Assembly (NCBI RefSeq): GCF_019711595.1
Contig: NZ_JAIGNR010000003.1
Location: 186,001-250,000, forward strand
DNA from: Qipengyuania sphaerica
GTDB lineage: Bacteria > Pseudomonadota > Alphaproteobacteria > Sphingomonadales > Sphingomonadaceae
Reading direction: 5' to 3'
Length of the DNA stretch: 64,000 nt
Shown: positions 50,905 through 59,837 of the stretch, one piece after another
Layout of the letters: the number at the start of each line of letters is the position of its first letter
How positions within the stretch are numbered: position 1 is the stretch's first letter
Notes under the pieces: generated by a model
Told to the model about the DNA's origin: nothing
Database searches by the model: none
What the model saw: only the letters and a program-made list of their open reading frames with translations
Position numbers and translations under genes: made by a program

Positions 50905-51603
50905 ATGAGCGAGACGGTCAAAGTCACCACCCTGTCAGGCGATACCACATTCGATGCCTATGTCGCCCGCCCCGCCGATGCGCCCAAGGCGGCCATCCTC
51001 GTCATCCAGGAAATTTTTGGTGTAAATGCCGGCATCCGCCGCAAGTGCGACAAGCTCGCGGAGGAAGGCTATCTCGCCGTGGCGCCGGACCTGTTCTGGC
51101 GGCTCGAGCCCGGTGTCGAGCTCGACCCCGATGTCGAACCCGAATTCCAGCGCGCGCTCGATCTCATGGGCAAGTTCGACCAGGATCAGGGCATTCGCGA
51201 TATCGAGGCGACCATCCATCATATCCGCCGCGAGGAGGGCGTGCCGAAAGTCGGCTGCGTCGGCTACTGTCTCGGCGGCCGCCTCGCCTACATGACCGCG
51301 GCGCGCACCGACGTGAATGCATCGGTCGGCTATTACGGTGTCGGCATCGACGGTTTGCTCAACGAAAAACACGCGATTGCTCATCCGCTGTTACTACACG
51401 TCCCGACAGAGGACGGCTTCGTCGACAAGGATACGCAGAAGGCGATGCACGAGGGGCTGGACGATCACCCCAAGGTCACGCTCTACGACTACGAAGGCCT
51501 CGACCACGGCTTCGCGACCGAGTTCGGCAAACGCCGCGCGGAACAAGCCGCCAATCTCGCCGATAGTCGCACGGCCGATTTTTTCCGGGAGCATCTCGGA
51601 TAG
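50905..51603 (+). CDS. Dienelactone hydrolase-family protein
   Basis: An alpha/beta hydrolase with the Cys nucleophile of the family: Cys122 in GYCLGG, Asp170 in VPTEDGFV and His201 in GLDHGF. The 232-residue length matches dienelactone hydrolases. The true ester substrate is unknown; no aromatic-degradation genes are near. AAGAGAGAGGGA precedes the ATG. It heads a rightward three-gene group against the surrounding leftward genes. Confidence 0.9.
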   Translation: MSETVKVTTLSGDTTFDAYVARPADAPKAAILVIQEIFGVNAGIRRKCDKLAEEGYLAVAPDLFWRLEPGVELDPDVEPEFQRALDLMGKFDQDQGIRDIEATIHHIRREEGVPKVGCVGYCLGGRLAYMTAARTDVNASVGYYGVGIDGLLNEKHAIAHPLLLHVPTEDGFVDKDTQKAMHEGLDDHPKVTLYDYEGLDHGFATEFGKRRAEQAANLADSRTADFFREHLG

Positions 51604-51613
51604 GCGCGCGCAG

Positions 51614-53206
51614 ATGATGGAGCGCCTGCCCTATCGCTATATCGTACCTGCCGCCCTTTTCGGCCTTGCGACAGTCGCCTGGGTGAGCGGCGATGCACGC
51701 TGGACCTTGTCGGCGATCCTCCCGCTTCTTGGTCTCGCATTATGGGACTTTTTCCAGCACCATCATACACTTAGGCGGAACTATCCGCTTCTCGCCCGAA
51801 TTCGCTGGCTGATGGAAGACCTGCGCCCCTTTGCGCAGGCCTATATCGTCGAGGACGACCTCGAAGGGCGCCCCTTTAGCCATCAGGCGCGGGCACTGGT
51901 CTATGCGCGCGCCAAGGGTGACCTCGACAAGCACCCGATGGGCACAGAACTGGACGTTTATTCGGACGAATACGAGTGGGTCGGCCACTCGATAGCTCCA
52001 AGCCAGGAGCCACCCGAAGAGTGGCGCGTGACAGTCGGCGAAGGGACTTGCGACAAGGCTTATTCCTCCTCGCTCCTCAACATTTCCGCGATGAGCTTCG
52101 GCTCGCTCTCGGCGCGCGCCATCGAAGCGCTCAACGCAGGCGCCAAGGAGGGCAATTTTGCGCATAACACGGGCGAAGGTTCGATCAGCCGATATCATCG
52201 CGCTCCGGGCGGCGACCTCATCTGGGAACTGGGCAGCGGCTATTTCGGCGCACGGCGTGACGACGGGCGCTTCGATCCCGACCTCTTCCGCGAGAATGCG
52301 GCGAGCGATCAGGTCAAGATGATCGAACTGAAGCTCAGCCAGGGCGCAAAGCCCGGCCATGGCGGCGTCCTGCCGGGCGCAAAAGTCACCAAGGAAATCG
52401 CCGAAGCGCGCGGAGTGCCCGAGGGCAAAGACGTCCTTTCCCCTGCCGCGCATCCCGAATTCGACACGCCGATAGAATTGCTCGAATTCGTCTCTCGCCT
52501 GCGCGAATTGTCCGGCGGCAAACCTACCGGTATCAAGCTGTGTGTCGGGCAGCCGCATGAAATCTTCGCGCTGGGAAAAGCCATGCTCGAAACTGGCTTG
52601 CATCCAGACTTCATCACCGTCGACGGGGCGGAAGGCGGGACCGGTGCAGCGCCGCTCGAACTGTCGAATTCGGTGGGCATGCCGCTGCGCGAAGGACAGA
52701 TCTTCGTGCGCAACATGCTGGTGGGCACCGGCCTCAAGCAAAAGGTCAAGATAGCCACCTCGGGCAAGATCCATTCGGGCGCACAAATGGCGAAAAGCTT
52801 CGCGCTCGGGGCGGACTGGTGCAATGCCGCACGGCCCTTCATGTTCGCGCTCGGCTGCGTCCAGTCGATGAACTGCCACAAGGGTACCTGCCCCACCGGG
52901 ATCGCGACACAGGAAGAATGGCGGCAACGCGGCCTGGTAATCGAGGACAAAGCCCCGCGTGTCGCTCGCTTCCAGCGCCAGACACTCCACGCCCTGCGCG
53001 AGATTGTCATCGCCATGGGTCTCGAAAGCCCCTGGGACATGACCCCGCTCGACATGCGCGAACGAATCAACGGCGCGCGCTCCGATGCCTTCGACAAGAT
53101 CTATTATTTCGCCGAGGAGGGCGTGCTGCTCGAAAAGCCCGAGACCACCCCGCTGGCCCGTCACTGGGCCGCGGCTCGGGCGGATAGTTTCAGGAGGAAA
53201 TCTTGA
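51614..53206 (+). CDS. Membrane-anchored FMN-binding glutamate synthase-like protein
   Basis: The 530-residue protein begins with two hydrophobic helices (VPAALFGLATVAWVSG and LSAILPLLGLALWDFF), followed by a GltS central/FMN domain: NISAMSFGSLSARAIEALN, KPGHGGVLPGAKVTKEIA, TVDGAEGGTGAAPLE. A Cys cluster CVQSMNCHKGTCPTG would bind a 3Fe-4S cluster. There is no amidotransferase domain, so it is not a full glutamate synthase; the reaction is unknown. Start ATG at 51614 or 51617. Confidence 0.87.
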   Translation: MMERLPYRYIVPAALFGLATVAWVSGDARWTLSAILPLLGLALWDFFQHHHTLRRNYPLLARIRWLMEDLRPFAQAYIVEDDLEGRPFSHQARALVYARAKGDLDKHPMGTELDVYSDEYEWVGHSIAPSQEPPEEWRVTVGEGTCDKAYSSSLLNISAMSFGSLSARAIEALNAGAKEGNFAHNTGEGSISRYHRAPGGDLIWELGSGYFGARRDDGRFDPDLFRENAASDQVKMIELKLSQGAKPGHGGVLPGAKVTKEIAEARGVPEGKDVLSPAAHPEFDTPIELLEFVSRLRELSGGKPTGIKLCVGQPHEIFALGKAMLETGLHPDFITVDGAEGGTGAAPLELSNSVGMPLREGQIFVRNMLVGTGLKQKVKIATSGKIHSGAQMAKSFALGADWCNAARPFMFALGCVQSMNCHKGTCPTGIATQEEWRQRGLVIEDKAPRVARFQRQTLHALREIVIAMGLESPWDMTPLDMRERINGARSDAFDKIYYFAEEGVLLEKPETTPLARHWAAARADSFRRKS

Positions 53207-53601
53207 GCGCTCGAGAAGGATTGGCCACCTGGCACAAGGTCATCGAGAACGGCAGCAAACCTGCCGAACTCGCCGCCATCATCCGCGAAGACGCAAGTTT
53301 CCACTCGCCTGTGGTCCACACTCCGCAAAAGGGGCGTGATCTGGTTGTCGCCTATCTGTCGGCAGCCGGCCAGACGCTGGGCAACGATAGCTTCACCTAT
53401 GTTCGAGAACTCGTCGACGACGAGAACGCGTGCCTCGAATTCACCACCGAGATGGATGGCATCCATGTCAACGGAATCGACCTGATTCGCTTCGACGAAA
53501 AGGGCATGATCACCGATTTCAAGGTGATGGTTCGCCCACTGAAAGCCGTGAACAAGGTCTGGGAACAGATGGCTGCAATGCTCGAACGCATGAAGGGCTG
53601 A
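53203..53601 (+). CDS. NTF2-like (SnoaL-type) protein
   Basis: This 132-residue protein has the small alpha+beta cone fold (HKVIENGSKPAELAAIIREDASFHSP, ACLEFTTEMDGIHVNGIDLIRFDEKGMITDFKVMVRP). The family includes isomerases and binding proteins; the function here is unknown. The start is TTG at 53203 with AGGAGG 6 bp upstream and the start overlaps the previous stop as TTGA, so it is translated together with the glutamate-synthase-like protein. Confidence 0.85.
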   Translation: MSAREGLATWHKVIENGSKPAELAAIIREDASFHSPVVHTPQKGRDLVVAYLSAAGQTLGNDSFTYVRELVDDENACLEFTTEMDGIHVNGIDLIRFDEKGMITDFKVMVRPLKAVNKVWEQMAAMLERMKG

Positions 53602-53605
53602 AACG

Positions 53606-53635
53606 AAAAAGGCCGCCAGATAAACTGGCGGCCCT
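53606..53635. terminator. Bidirectional terminator between NTF2-like gene and rho
   Basis: A perfect 9-bp stem GGCCGCCAG/CTGGCGGCC (53611-53619 with 53625-53633) is flanked by AAAAA on the left, giving TTTTTCGTTT on the minus strand. It best serves the leftward rho gene; the plus-strand side has only CTTCC. Confidence 0.85.
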
Positions 53636-53662
53636 TCCAGAAAATCCTTCGACGAGAACCGC

Positions 53663-54928
53663 TTACTGGTTCATCGTCGCGAAGAAGTCTTCGTTGGTCT
53701 TGGAATCCTTCATCTTGTCGAGAAGGAATTCCATCGCGTCGACAGTACCCATCTGCATGAGGATACGGCGCAGGACCCACATCTTCGACAGCTTGTCCTT
53801 CTCGACCAGCAGCTCTTCCTTGCGAGTGCCGGACTTGCCCACGTCGAGCGCCGGGAAGATGCGCTTGTCGGCGACCTTGCGGTCGAGGACGATTTCGCTG
53901 TTACCCGTGCCCTTGAATTCTTCGAAAATGACCTCGTCCATGCGGCTGCCGGTGTCGATCAGTGCAGTAGCGATGATCGAGAGCGAGCCGCCTTCCTCGA
54001 TATTACGCGCCGCACCAAAGAAACGCTTCGGACGCTGCAATGCGTTGGCGTCGACACCGCCGGTCAGCACCTTGCCCGAGCTCGGCACCACAGTGTTGTA
54101 GGCGCGGCCGAGGCGGGTAATCGAGTCGAGCAGGATGACGACATCCTTCTTGTGCTCGACGAGGCGCTTGGCCTTCTCGATCACCATTTCGGCGACCTGG
54201 ACGTGGCGGTTGGCCGGTTCGTCGAAGGTCGAGGAGATCACCTCGCCATTCACCGAACGCTGCATGTCGGTGACTTCCTCCGGACGCTCGTCGACGAGCA
54301 GGACCAGCAGGAAAACTTCGGGATGGTTGTCGGTGATCGCCTTGGCGATGTTCTGCAGCAGCACCGTCTTACCCGTACGCGGCGGGGCGACGATCAGCGC
54401 GCGCTGGCCCTTGCCCTGCGGCGAAATGATATCGATGACGCGCGCCGACTTGTCCTTGACCGTCGGATCGAGCGTGTCGAGGTTGAGCTTCTCTTCCGGA
54501 TAGAGCGGCGTGAGATTGTCGAAATTGGTGCGCGTGCGCACGTTTGCCGGATCTTCGTAGTTCACCGAGGTCAGGCCGGTCAGTGCAAAGTAACGCTCGC
54601 CTTCCTTGGGCGCGCGGATCTGGCCTTCGACCGTGTCGCCGGTGCGCAGGCCCCATTTGCGGATCTGGTTGGGCGAGACGTAGATATCGTCCGGACCGGC
54701 GAGGTAGTTCGCCTCGGGGCTGCGCAGGAAGCCGAAACCGTCCTGCAGCACCTCGATGGTGCCGATACCCATGATTTCCTCGTTATAGTCCTCGTCATCC
54801 GCGAGCTCGCGCAGGATGCAGAACATGAGGTCCTGGCGGCGCATGGTGCCGGCCGCCTCGACACCCAGTTCCTCGGCCATCGCCACGAGGTCTGCGGGTG
54901 TCTTTGCTTTCAAGTCTTTGAGATGCAT
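53663..54928 (-). CDS. rho: Transcription termination factor Rho
   Basis: Rho is the hexameric RNA helicase that ends transcription. The 421-residue protein has the N-terminal RNA-binding CSD domain ([31 protein letters not shown] split around 60-90), Walker [28 protein letters not shown] and the Q-loop region. No large insert is present. It terminates at the hairpin 53606-53635. rho close to the origin is usual in alphaproteobacteria. Confidence 0.97.
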   Translation of the reverse strand: MHLKDLKAKTPADLVAMAEELGVEAAGTMRRQDLMFCILRELADDEDYNEEIMGIGTIEVLQDGFGFLRSPEANYLAGPDDIYVSPNQIRKWGLRTGDTVEGQIRAPKEGERYFALTGLTSVNYEDPANVRTRTNFDNLTPLYPEEKLNLDTLDPTVKDKSARVIDIISPQGKGQRALIVAPPRTGKTVLLQNIAKAITDNHPEVFLLVLLVDERPEEVTDMQRSVNGEVISSTFDEPANRHVQVAEMVIEKAKRLVEHKKDVVILLDSITRLGRAYNTVVPSSGKVLTGGVDANALQRPKRFFGAARNIEEGGSLSIIATALIDTGSRMDEVIFEEFKGTGNSEIVLDRKVADKRIFPALDVGKSGTRKEELLVEKDKLSKMWVLRRILMQMGTVDAMEFLLDKMKDSKTNEDFFATMNQ

Positions 54929-55089
54929 AGTATTTCTCGGTATTCGAGTGTGGAATGGCCGGCAGGTCGATATGGGCTTGGAGAAAGCGGACCCGGCCCC
55001 GTCTGATGCGCGGGACCTGTAGCCGGTAGAGGCGCTTCAAATAATTTCGCTTGGGGCCCGCGTCAATCGGGAATGCGGAGAGGTCACAC

Positions 55090-55533
55090 TCAGAAAGGTT
55101 TGACCACCACGAGGATCACGATCAGCGCCAGCAATACGCCGGGGATCTCCCCGATCATGCGCAGCTGCTTCTCGCTCAGGGGCCGTTCGCCCGCAGCCAT
55201 CTTCTTCGATTGGGCCACCAGATAGCCGTGGAAGCCGCTCAGAGCCGCCACAAGCAGCAATTTGGCGTGGAGCCACCCCTCACCCCATGCGCCGAGCGTT
55301 TGGGCAAGGAGCAGGCCCAGAACCCACACCACGATGATGCTGGGCGTAAGGATGACCTTGCGCAAAAGCTCCATGCGCTTCGCCCAGAGGGCCGATTCCG
55401 CGGAATCCTTCGCGGCGGGATGGAGGTAGATCATCTGGCGCGGCAGCATGAAAAGGCCGGCCAGCCAGAAAACCACGAAGATGATATGACCGGCCTTGAG
55501 CCAGAGATAGGTCATCGCGAGCGCATCCTGCAT
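55090..55533 (-). CDS. hemJ: Protoporphyrinogen oxidase HemJ
   Basis: HemJ oxidises protoporphyrinogen IX in the inner membrane. The 147-residue protein has four hydrophobic helices, the conserved His in WLKAGHIIFVVFWLAGLFMLPR and the Lys in WLHAKLLLVAALSGFHG. ATG at 55533 or 55515. It is 31 bp downstream of hemE, which makes coproporphyrinogen, so the two haem steps are probably co-transcribed. Confidence 0.9.
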   Translation of the reverse strand: MQDALAMTYLWLKAGHIIFVVFWLAGLFMLPRQMIYLHPAAKDSAESALWAKRMELLRKVILTPSIIVVWVLGLLLAQTLGAWGEGWLHAKLLLVAALSGFHGYLVAQSKKMAAGERPLSEKQLRMIGEIPGVLLALIVILVVVKPF

Positions 55534-55564
55534 CCGGGCAAGCTAGTCATTCGTGCAGAAAATT

Positions 55565-56590
55565 TCATCCCCGCCATCCGCGCACCGCCGCAATCAGCCG
55601 CTCGACATGCTCGATTGGCGTGCGCCGGTCGATCCCGTGGCCGAGATTGAAGACATGCGGTCGGTCGGCGAAAGCCTCGAGGATCGTGTGCACGCGCTTC
55701 TCCAACTCGTCCGACCCGGCAAGGAGCAGCAGCGGATCGAGATTTCCCTGGACCGGCATTCCGGCAGGCAATTCGCGCGAAACCCAGGCGGGATCGAGCG
55801 TCTCGTCCACTCCGACAGCCTTCACGCCCGTCTCGCGCGCATAGGCCGGCAATTTCTCACCCGAACCCTTCGGGAATCCGATCACGGGAATGTCCGGATG
55901 ACTCGCCGCCAGCGCAGCCACGATCCGCGCGTTGGGCGCAATGACCCACTTCTCGAACTCGTCGGGCGCGAGACTTCCCGCCCAGCTGTCGAACAGCTGC
56001 ACCGCCTCGGCTCCGGCATCGATCTGGCCGGAGAGATATCCGATCGTCTGCTCCACGATAGCATCGATGATTGTTTGCAGCGCCGCCGGATCGCGATAGG
56101 CGAGCGCCCTCGCCTCGTGCTGGTCCCGGCTCCCCTCGCCCGCCACCATATAGGTTGCCACCGTCCAGGGGCTCCCCGCAAAGCCCAACATGGTCACACC
56201 TTCGGGCAGCCGCTGGCGGCACAGGCGCACGGTTTCGTAGATCGGCTCGTAGCGTTCGGGCGCGCGAGTGAGTGCATCGAGCGAACTGTCGACCAGCTTC
56301 GGCGAAAGCTTGGGACCCTCGCCCGCCAGGAACTCGAGATGCTGGCCCAGCGCATGCGGCACGATCAGGATGTCGGAAAACAGGATCGCGCCGTCGAAGC
56401 CGAAACGATCGATCGGCTGCAAAGTGATCTCGCAGGCCGCCTCGCTATCGTAGGCAAGCTCGAGGAAACCGCCCTTCTGTGCGCGCAGCTCGCGATATTC
56501 GGGAAGGTACCGACCTGCCTGGCGCATGAGCCAGAGAGGGACCTGTGCGCTTGGCGCACCGTTCAGAGTGTCGAGAAGGATACCGGGCAT
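55565..56590 (-). CDS. hemE: Uroporphyrinogen decarboxylase
   Basis: HemE removes four carboxyl groups from uroporphyrinogen III. The 341-residue protein has the N-terminal signature PLWLMRQAGRYLPEYRELR, FSDILIVPHALG, GFAGSPWTVATYM and the C-terminal FNLGHGIDRRTPIEHVERL. Its 5' end borders the putative replication origin; in Caulobacter crescentus the origin is next to hemE too. Confidence 0.97.
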   Translation of the reverse strand: MPGILLDTLNGAPSAQVPLWLMRQAGRYLPEYRELRAQKGGFLELAYDSEAACEITLQPIDRFGFDGAILFSDILIVPHALGQHLEFLAGEGPKLSPKLVDSSLDALTRAPERYEPIYETVRLCRQRLPEGVTMLGFAGSPWTVATYMVAGEGSRDQHEARALAYRDPAALQTIIDAIVEQTIGYLSGQIDAGAEAVQLFDSWAGSLAPDEFEKWVIAPNARIVAALAASHPDIPVIGFPKGSGEKLPAYARETGVKAVGVDETLDPAWVSRELPAGMPVQGNLDPLLLLAGSDELEKRVHTILEAFADRPHVFNLGHGIDRRTPIEHVERLIAAVRGWRG

Positions 56591-56600
56591 TCAGGAGTCC

Positions 56601-56623
56601 AATAATACCTAGTTATTATAAGG
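56601..56623. other. AT-rich candidate unwinding element
   Basis: Twenty-three bp with only five G/C, beginning 11 bp from the hemE start codon, in a GC-rich setting. It contains the inverted repeat AATAA..TTATT. Confidence 0.5.
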
Positions 56624-56644
56624 ATTGATGGAGTCTGTTGGCCC

Positions 56645-56653
56645 TGTGGATAT
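56645..56653 (-). promoter_or_regulatory. DnaA box (one mismatch)
   Basis: Minus-strand ATATCCACA against the consensus TTATCCACA. It is the best DnaA box in the gap. Confidence 0.65.
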
Positions 56654-56843
56654 CGGGCACAAGCGGCCCCTGCCCGAAAACTTTGCGCGATGGAAGGCTT
56701 CGCGGCGATTTGCGACTCGTGGATTCAGCAGAGTCGAGTCAAACTTGTCCCCACTGTTCCCAGCCGCTGTAAAACTTGCCCCTTGCTGTGCGGGAATCGG
56801 GGTCGGTCGGGACTCGTAGCGGGGAGAGAATTCATCACCGAAC

Positions 56844-57755
56844 TTGTCGGCAGACCTGTCCCGTGGTTTATCCCGAAGCTGTCCACATGCCGGAATAGAG
56901 GCTCCCATCGCAGACCGCATCCACCTCCACCTGCTGTCCGACAGCACCGGCGAAACGCTGGAAATGCTGGCCAAAGCGGCGCTGGCCCAGTTCGACGATG
57001 CCGATGTGGTGCGCCACTTCTGGCCCATGGTGCGGAGCAAGCAGCATCTCGACCGGATCGTACCCGAACTCAAGGCCAATCCGGGCCTGGTGCTGTTCAC
57101 ATTGGTCAATGCCGAGGCGCGCGAACGGCTGGAGGAAGTCTGTGCGCAGAACGGGCTTCCCGCGGTCCCCATCCTCGACCGGGTGACCGAGGCGCTGGAA
57201 AAAGCTCTGGGGCAGGAAGCGCACGGCCGGCCGGGCAAGCAGCACAAGATGGACCAGGCCTATTTCGAGCGCGTCGAAGCGATCCAGTTCACCATCGCGC
57301 ATGACGACGGGGTCGGCTGGGAGAATTGGGAGGAAGCCGACATCGTGCTGGCGGGGGTCTCGCGCAGCTCGAAAACGCCGACCAGCATCTATCTCGCCAA
57401 TCGCGGCTACAAGGTCGCCAATATCCCGCTGGTGGTGGAAAGCCCGCCGCCGGAAAAGCTCTACCAGCTGAAGAAACCGATGGTCGTCGGCCTGACCACC
57501 GCTCCCGAGCGGCTAGTGCAGATCCGCCGCAACCGGCTCCTCACGCTGAACGAGAAGACCGAGACTGCCTATGTCGACAACGACCGCGTGAAGAGCGAAG
57601 TCGCCTTTGCCCGCCGGATGTTCGCGGACAATGGCTGGCCGGTCATCGACGTGACCCGTCGCTCGATCGAGGAAACGGCGGCGGCGATCATCCGCCTCTA
57701 TGGAGAACGCAAATCGCGCGATGGCGACCTGTTTGAGGGGGTCAAGGCGATATGA
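56844..57755 (+). CDS. Pyruvate,phosphate dikinase/PEP synthase regulatory protein (DUF299)
   Basis: This bifunctional kinase/pyrophosphorylase regulates pyruvate dikinase or PEP synthase by ADP-dependent phosphorylation. Conserved pieces are [33 protein letters not shown] (P-loop-like GVSRSSKT) and [11 protein letters not shown]. The start is unclear: between the origin and the conserved [11 protein letters not shown] there is no ATG or GTG in frame. TTG at 56844, used for these coordinates, lacks a ribosome-binding site; ATC at 56907, after AGAGG, would give an N-terminus like relatives. The downstream maf gene overlaps by ATGA. Confidence 0.88.
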   Translation: MSADLSRGLSRSCPHAGIEAPIADRIHLHLLSDSTGETLEMLAKAALAQFDDADVVRHFWPMVRSKQHLDRIVPELKANPGLVLFTLVNAEARERLEEVCAQNGLPAVPILDRVTEALEKALGQEAHGRPGKQHKMDQAYFERVEAIQFTIAHDDGVGWENWEEADIVLAGVSRSSKTPTSIYLANRGYKVANIPLVVESPPPEKLYQLKKPMVVGLTTAPERLVQIRRNRLLTLNEKTETAYVDNDRVKSEVAFARRMFADNGWPVIDVTRRSIEETAAAIIRLYGERKSRDGDLFEGVKAI

Positions 57756-58348
57756 GCGCGCTTTCGGGCAGCGGGATCGTGCTCGCGTCGAATTCGGCTT
57801 CGCGTAAGGCGATGCTGGAGGCTGCGGGCGTGGCGTTCGAGGCGCGGTCTGCCGATGTGGACGAGCGTGCGCTCGAGGCGGAGATGGAGAATGCCGAGCC
57901 GTCCGAGGTCGCGCAGGCCTTGGCAGCGGCGAAAGCGGCGGCGGTTGCGGACGAGCGGGTGGTTCTGGGTAGCGATTCGCTCGTCGAGGTCGAGGGACGG
58001 CGGTTCGACAAGCCCGCCAGCCGCGAGCAGGCGGCCGAGCACTTGCGCTTTTTCTCGGGCAAGGTGATGACGCTGCATAGCGCAGCGGCCTTGGCCAGGG
58101 ACGGGCAGATCGTCTGGGTCGGTTCCGATTTCGCGCGGCTGCGGGTGCGCGAACTGAGCGCGGAATTCATCGAGGCCTATCTCGATGCCGAATGGCCCGA
58201 GGTGTCCTATTGCGTGGGCGTGTTCCGGATCGAGGGCCCCGGCGTGCAATTGTTCGAGAGCATCATGGGCGACCAGTTCACCGTGCTGGGCATGCCGTTG
58301 CTGCAGGTGCTCGATGCGCTGCGCGAGGAAGGCGTGCTCGCCTTGTGA
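57752..58348 (+). CDS. Maf-family nucleotide pyrophosphatase
   Basis: Maf proteins hydrolyse non-canonical or modified nucleoside triphosphates. The 198-residue protein has the substrate loop [17 protein letters not shown] (10-26), [16 protein letters not shown] and [16 protein letters not shown]. It is the YceF-like rather than dTTP/UTP form by residue pattern, a weak call. It overlaps the PPSR gene (ATGA) and aroE (GTGA). Confidence 0.92.
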   Translation: MSALSGSGIVLASNSASRKAMLEAAGVAFEARSADVDERALEAEMENAEPSEVAQALAAAKAAAVADERVVLGSDSLVEVEGRRFDKPASREQAAEHLRFFSGKVMTLHSAAALARDGQIVWVGSDFARLRVRELSAEFIEAYLDAEWPEVSYCVGVFRIEGPGVQLFESIMGDQFTVLGMPLLQVLDALREEGVLAL

Positions 58349-59196
58349 CCATTTATGCGGAAGTCATCGGCGATCCGATCGCGCAGTCGAAATCGCCCGC
58401 GATTCACTCGTTCTGGATCGAGAAGCTCGGGCTGGACGCTGAGTATCGCCCCTGTCGTGTCACCAGTGATGGCCTTGCCGATTATCTTGCCGAGCGCCGC
58501 GAAGATCTTGCCTGGCGCGGCTGCAATGTCACGATGCCGCACAAGCAAGCGATTCAACCGCACCTCTCCAGCATCGACGATACTGCGAGGGCCATTGGCG
58601 CGGTCAATACTATCTACCCGGCCTTCGACCGGATGCTCGCGGGTACGAACACCGACATGGCGGGTTTCCTTGAACCGTTGCGAGGTCGGCTGGAGCAGCA
58701 GCACTATTTCCGCATGGCGCGCGTGCTGGGCACGGGCGGCGCTGCAAGGGCGATTGTCACAGGACTTGCCAAAGAAGGCTTCACCCTGGTTCTGGCCGGG
58801 CGCAATCCGGAGAAAGCGGCAGCCCTTCTCGATGAGCTGGCAGAAGGCGAACACCACACTGCCCCGCTCTCGCACTTTGCCGACCCGACAGACTTCGACT
58901 TCGACGACCGCGAGGGATGCTGCGACCTCATCGTCAACGCCAGCCCGCTGGGCATGCGCGGGCAGCCACCGCTCGCATTCGACTGGAGCCACGCCCCGCC
59001 CGGCTCGATCGCCTACGATATCGTCACCGATCCGGTGGAGACCGATTTCCTCAAGGCCGCGCGCGATGCAGGTTTCGAGACTATCGACGGCCTCTCCATG
59101 CTGATTGGCCAGGCCGCCGCCGCCTTCGAATATTTCTTCGGCGAAAAGGCGCCGCGCGAGCACGATGCCGAATTGCGGGGGCTTTTGACCACATGA
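58345..59196 (+). CDS. aroE: Shikimate dehydrogenase
   Basis: AroE reduces 3-dehydroshikimate to shikimate with NADPH for aromatic amino-acid synthesis. The 283-residue protein has substrate motif SKSPAIH (15-21), catalytic Lys67 in NVTMPHKQ and Asp104 in TNTDMAGF, and the dinucleotide motif GTGGAARA. The start is GTG at 58345 overlapping the maf stop (GTGA); a longer upstream reading is only overlap with maf. Confidence 0.95.
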   Translation: MTIYAEVIGDPIAQSKSPAIHSFWIEKLGLDAEYRPCRVTSDGLADYLAERREDLAWRGCNVTMPHKQAIQPHLSSIDDTARAIGAVNTIYPAFDRMLAGTNTDMAGFLEPLRGRLEQQHYFRMARVLGTGGAARAIVTGLAKEGFTLVLAGRNPEKAAALLDELAEGEHHTAPLSHFADPTDFDFDDREGCCDLIVNASPLGMRGQPPLAFDWSHAPPGSIAYDIVTDPVETDFLKAARDAGFETIDGLSMLIGQAAAAFEYFFGEKAPREHDAELRGLLTT

Positions 59197-59807
59197 CCAA
59201 GCCCCTCGTCATCGGACTCACCGGCTCCATCGGCATGGGCAAGTCGACCGTTGCAGCCATGTTCGAAGCGGCCGGCGTGCCGGTATTCGATGCCGATGCC
59301 GAGGTGCGCGCCATGCAGGGTCCGGGCGGCGAATTGATCGGGGCGATCGAAGCCGCCTTCCCCGGCAGCACCGGAGAAACCGGCGTGCTTCGCGACAAAC
59401 TCGGCAAGCAGGTTTTCGGCGACAGGGAAGCGCTCGCGCGGCTGGAAGCCATCGTCCATCCGGCTGTGGCTGCGAAACGCGAGGCATTTCTGCTCGAGCA
59501 CTATGGCGCCCCCTTCGTGGTCTTCGATATCCCGCTGCTGTTCGAAAAGGGTGGCCACGCCGCCGTCGACCGCATCGTCGTCGTCTCGGCCCCGGCAGAG
59601 GTCCAGCGCGGGCGCGTGCTTGCGCGGCCCGACATGACGCCGGAAAAATTCGCGCATATTCTCTCGCTGCAGACCCCGGATGCGGAAAAGCGCGATCGCG
59701 CCGATCACATCATCGACACCGGACAGTCGCTGGCTGAAACCGAGCAGGAAGTGATCGACCTGATTGCCAGGCTGCGCTCCGAAATAGGTAGCGGCGCCCC
59801 CTTGTAA
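59193..59807 (+). CDS. coaE: Dephospho-CoA kinase
   Basis: CoaE phosphorylates dephospho-CoA, the final step of coenzyme A synthesis. The 204-residue protein has P-loop GLTGSIGMGKST (8-19), FDADAEVRAM and VFDIPLLFEKG, and the RADHIIDTGQSL ending. ATG at 59193 overlaps the aroE stop as ATGA. Confidence 0.95.
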   Translation: MTKPLVIGLTGSIGMGKSTVAAMFEAAGVPVFDADAEVRAMQGPGGELIGAIEAAFPGSTGETGVLRDKLGKQVFGDREALARLEAIVHPAVAAKREAFLLEHYGAPFVVFDIPLLFEKGGHAAVDRIVVVSAPAEVQRGRVLARPDMTPEKFAHILSLQTPDAEKRDRADHIIDTGQSLAETEQEVIDLIARLRSEIGSGAPL

Positions 59808-59837
59808 TCTGCGCGAACGAGTCCGATAGGTTAGGCA

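Larger units (their letters stand above)
56591..56890. other. oriC: Putative chromosomal replication origin (oriC)
   Basis: The 316 bp between hemE and the conserved part of the PPSR gene has no coding character. It contains an AT-rich patch (56601-56623, AATAATACCTAGTTATTATA) suitable for unwinding, a near-consensus DnaA box ATATCCACA on the minus strand (56645-56653), weaker candidates TTGTCCCCA (56745), TTATCCCGA (56868) and CTGTCCACA (56879), three AACTTG(T/C)C repeats (56742, 56773, 56841), and eight GANTC sites (56595-56815). Flanking genes diverge from it, and the order hemE / gap / PPSR-maf-aroE-coaE-dnaQ equals that of the Caulobacter origin. parS sites are 6.6-9.8 kb away. Confidence 0.8.

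Noticed and set aside
51740..53164. A 474-codon minus-strand frame opposite the glutamate-synthase-like gene
   Set aside because: The plus-strand protein has FMN and Fe-S motifs; the antisense translation has no recognisable fold.
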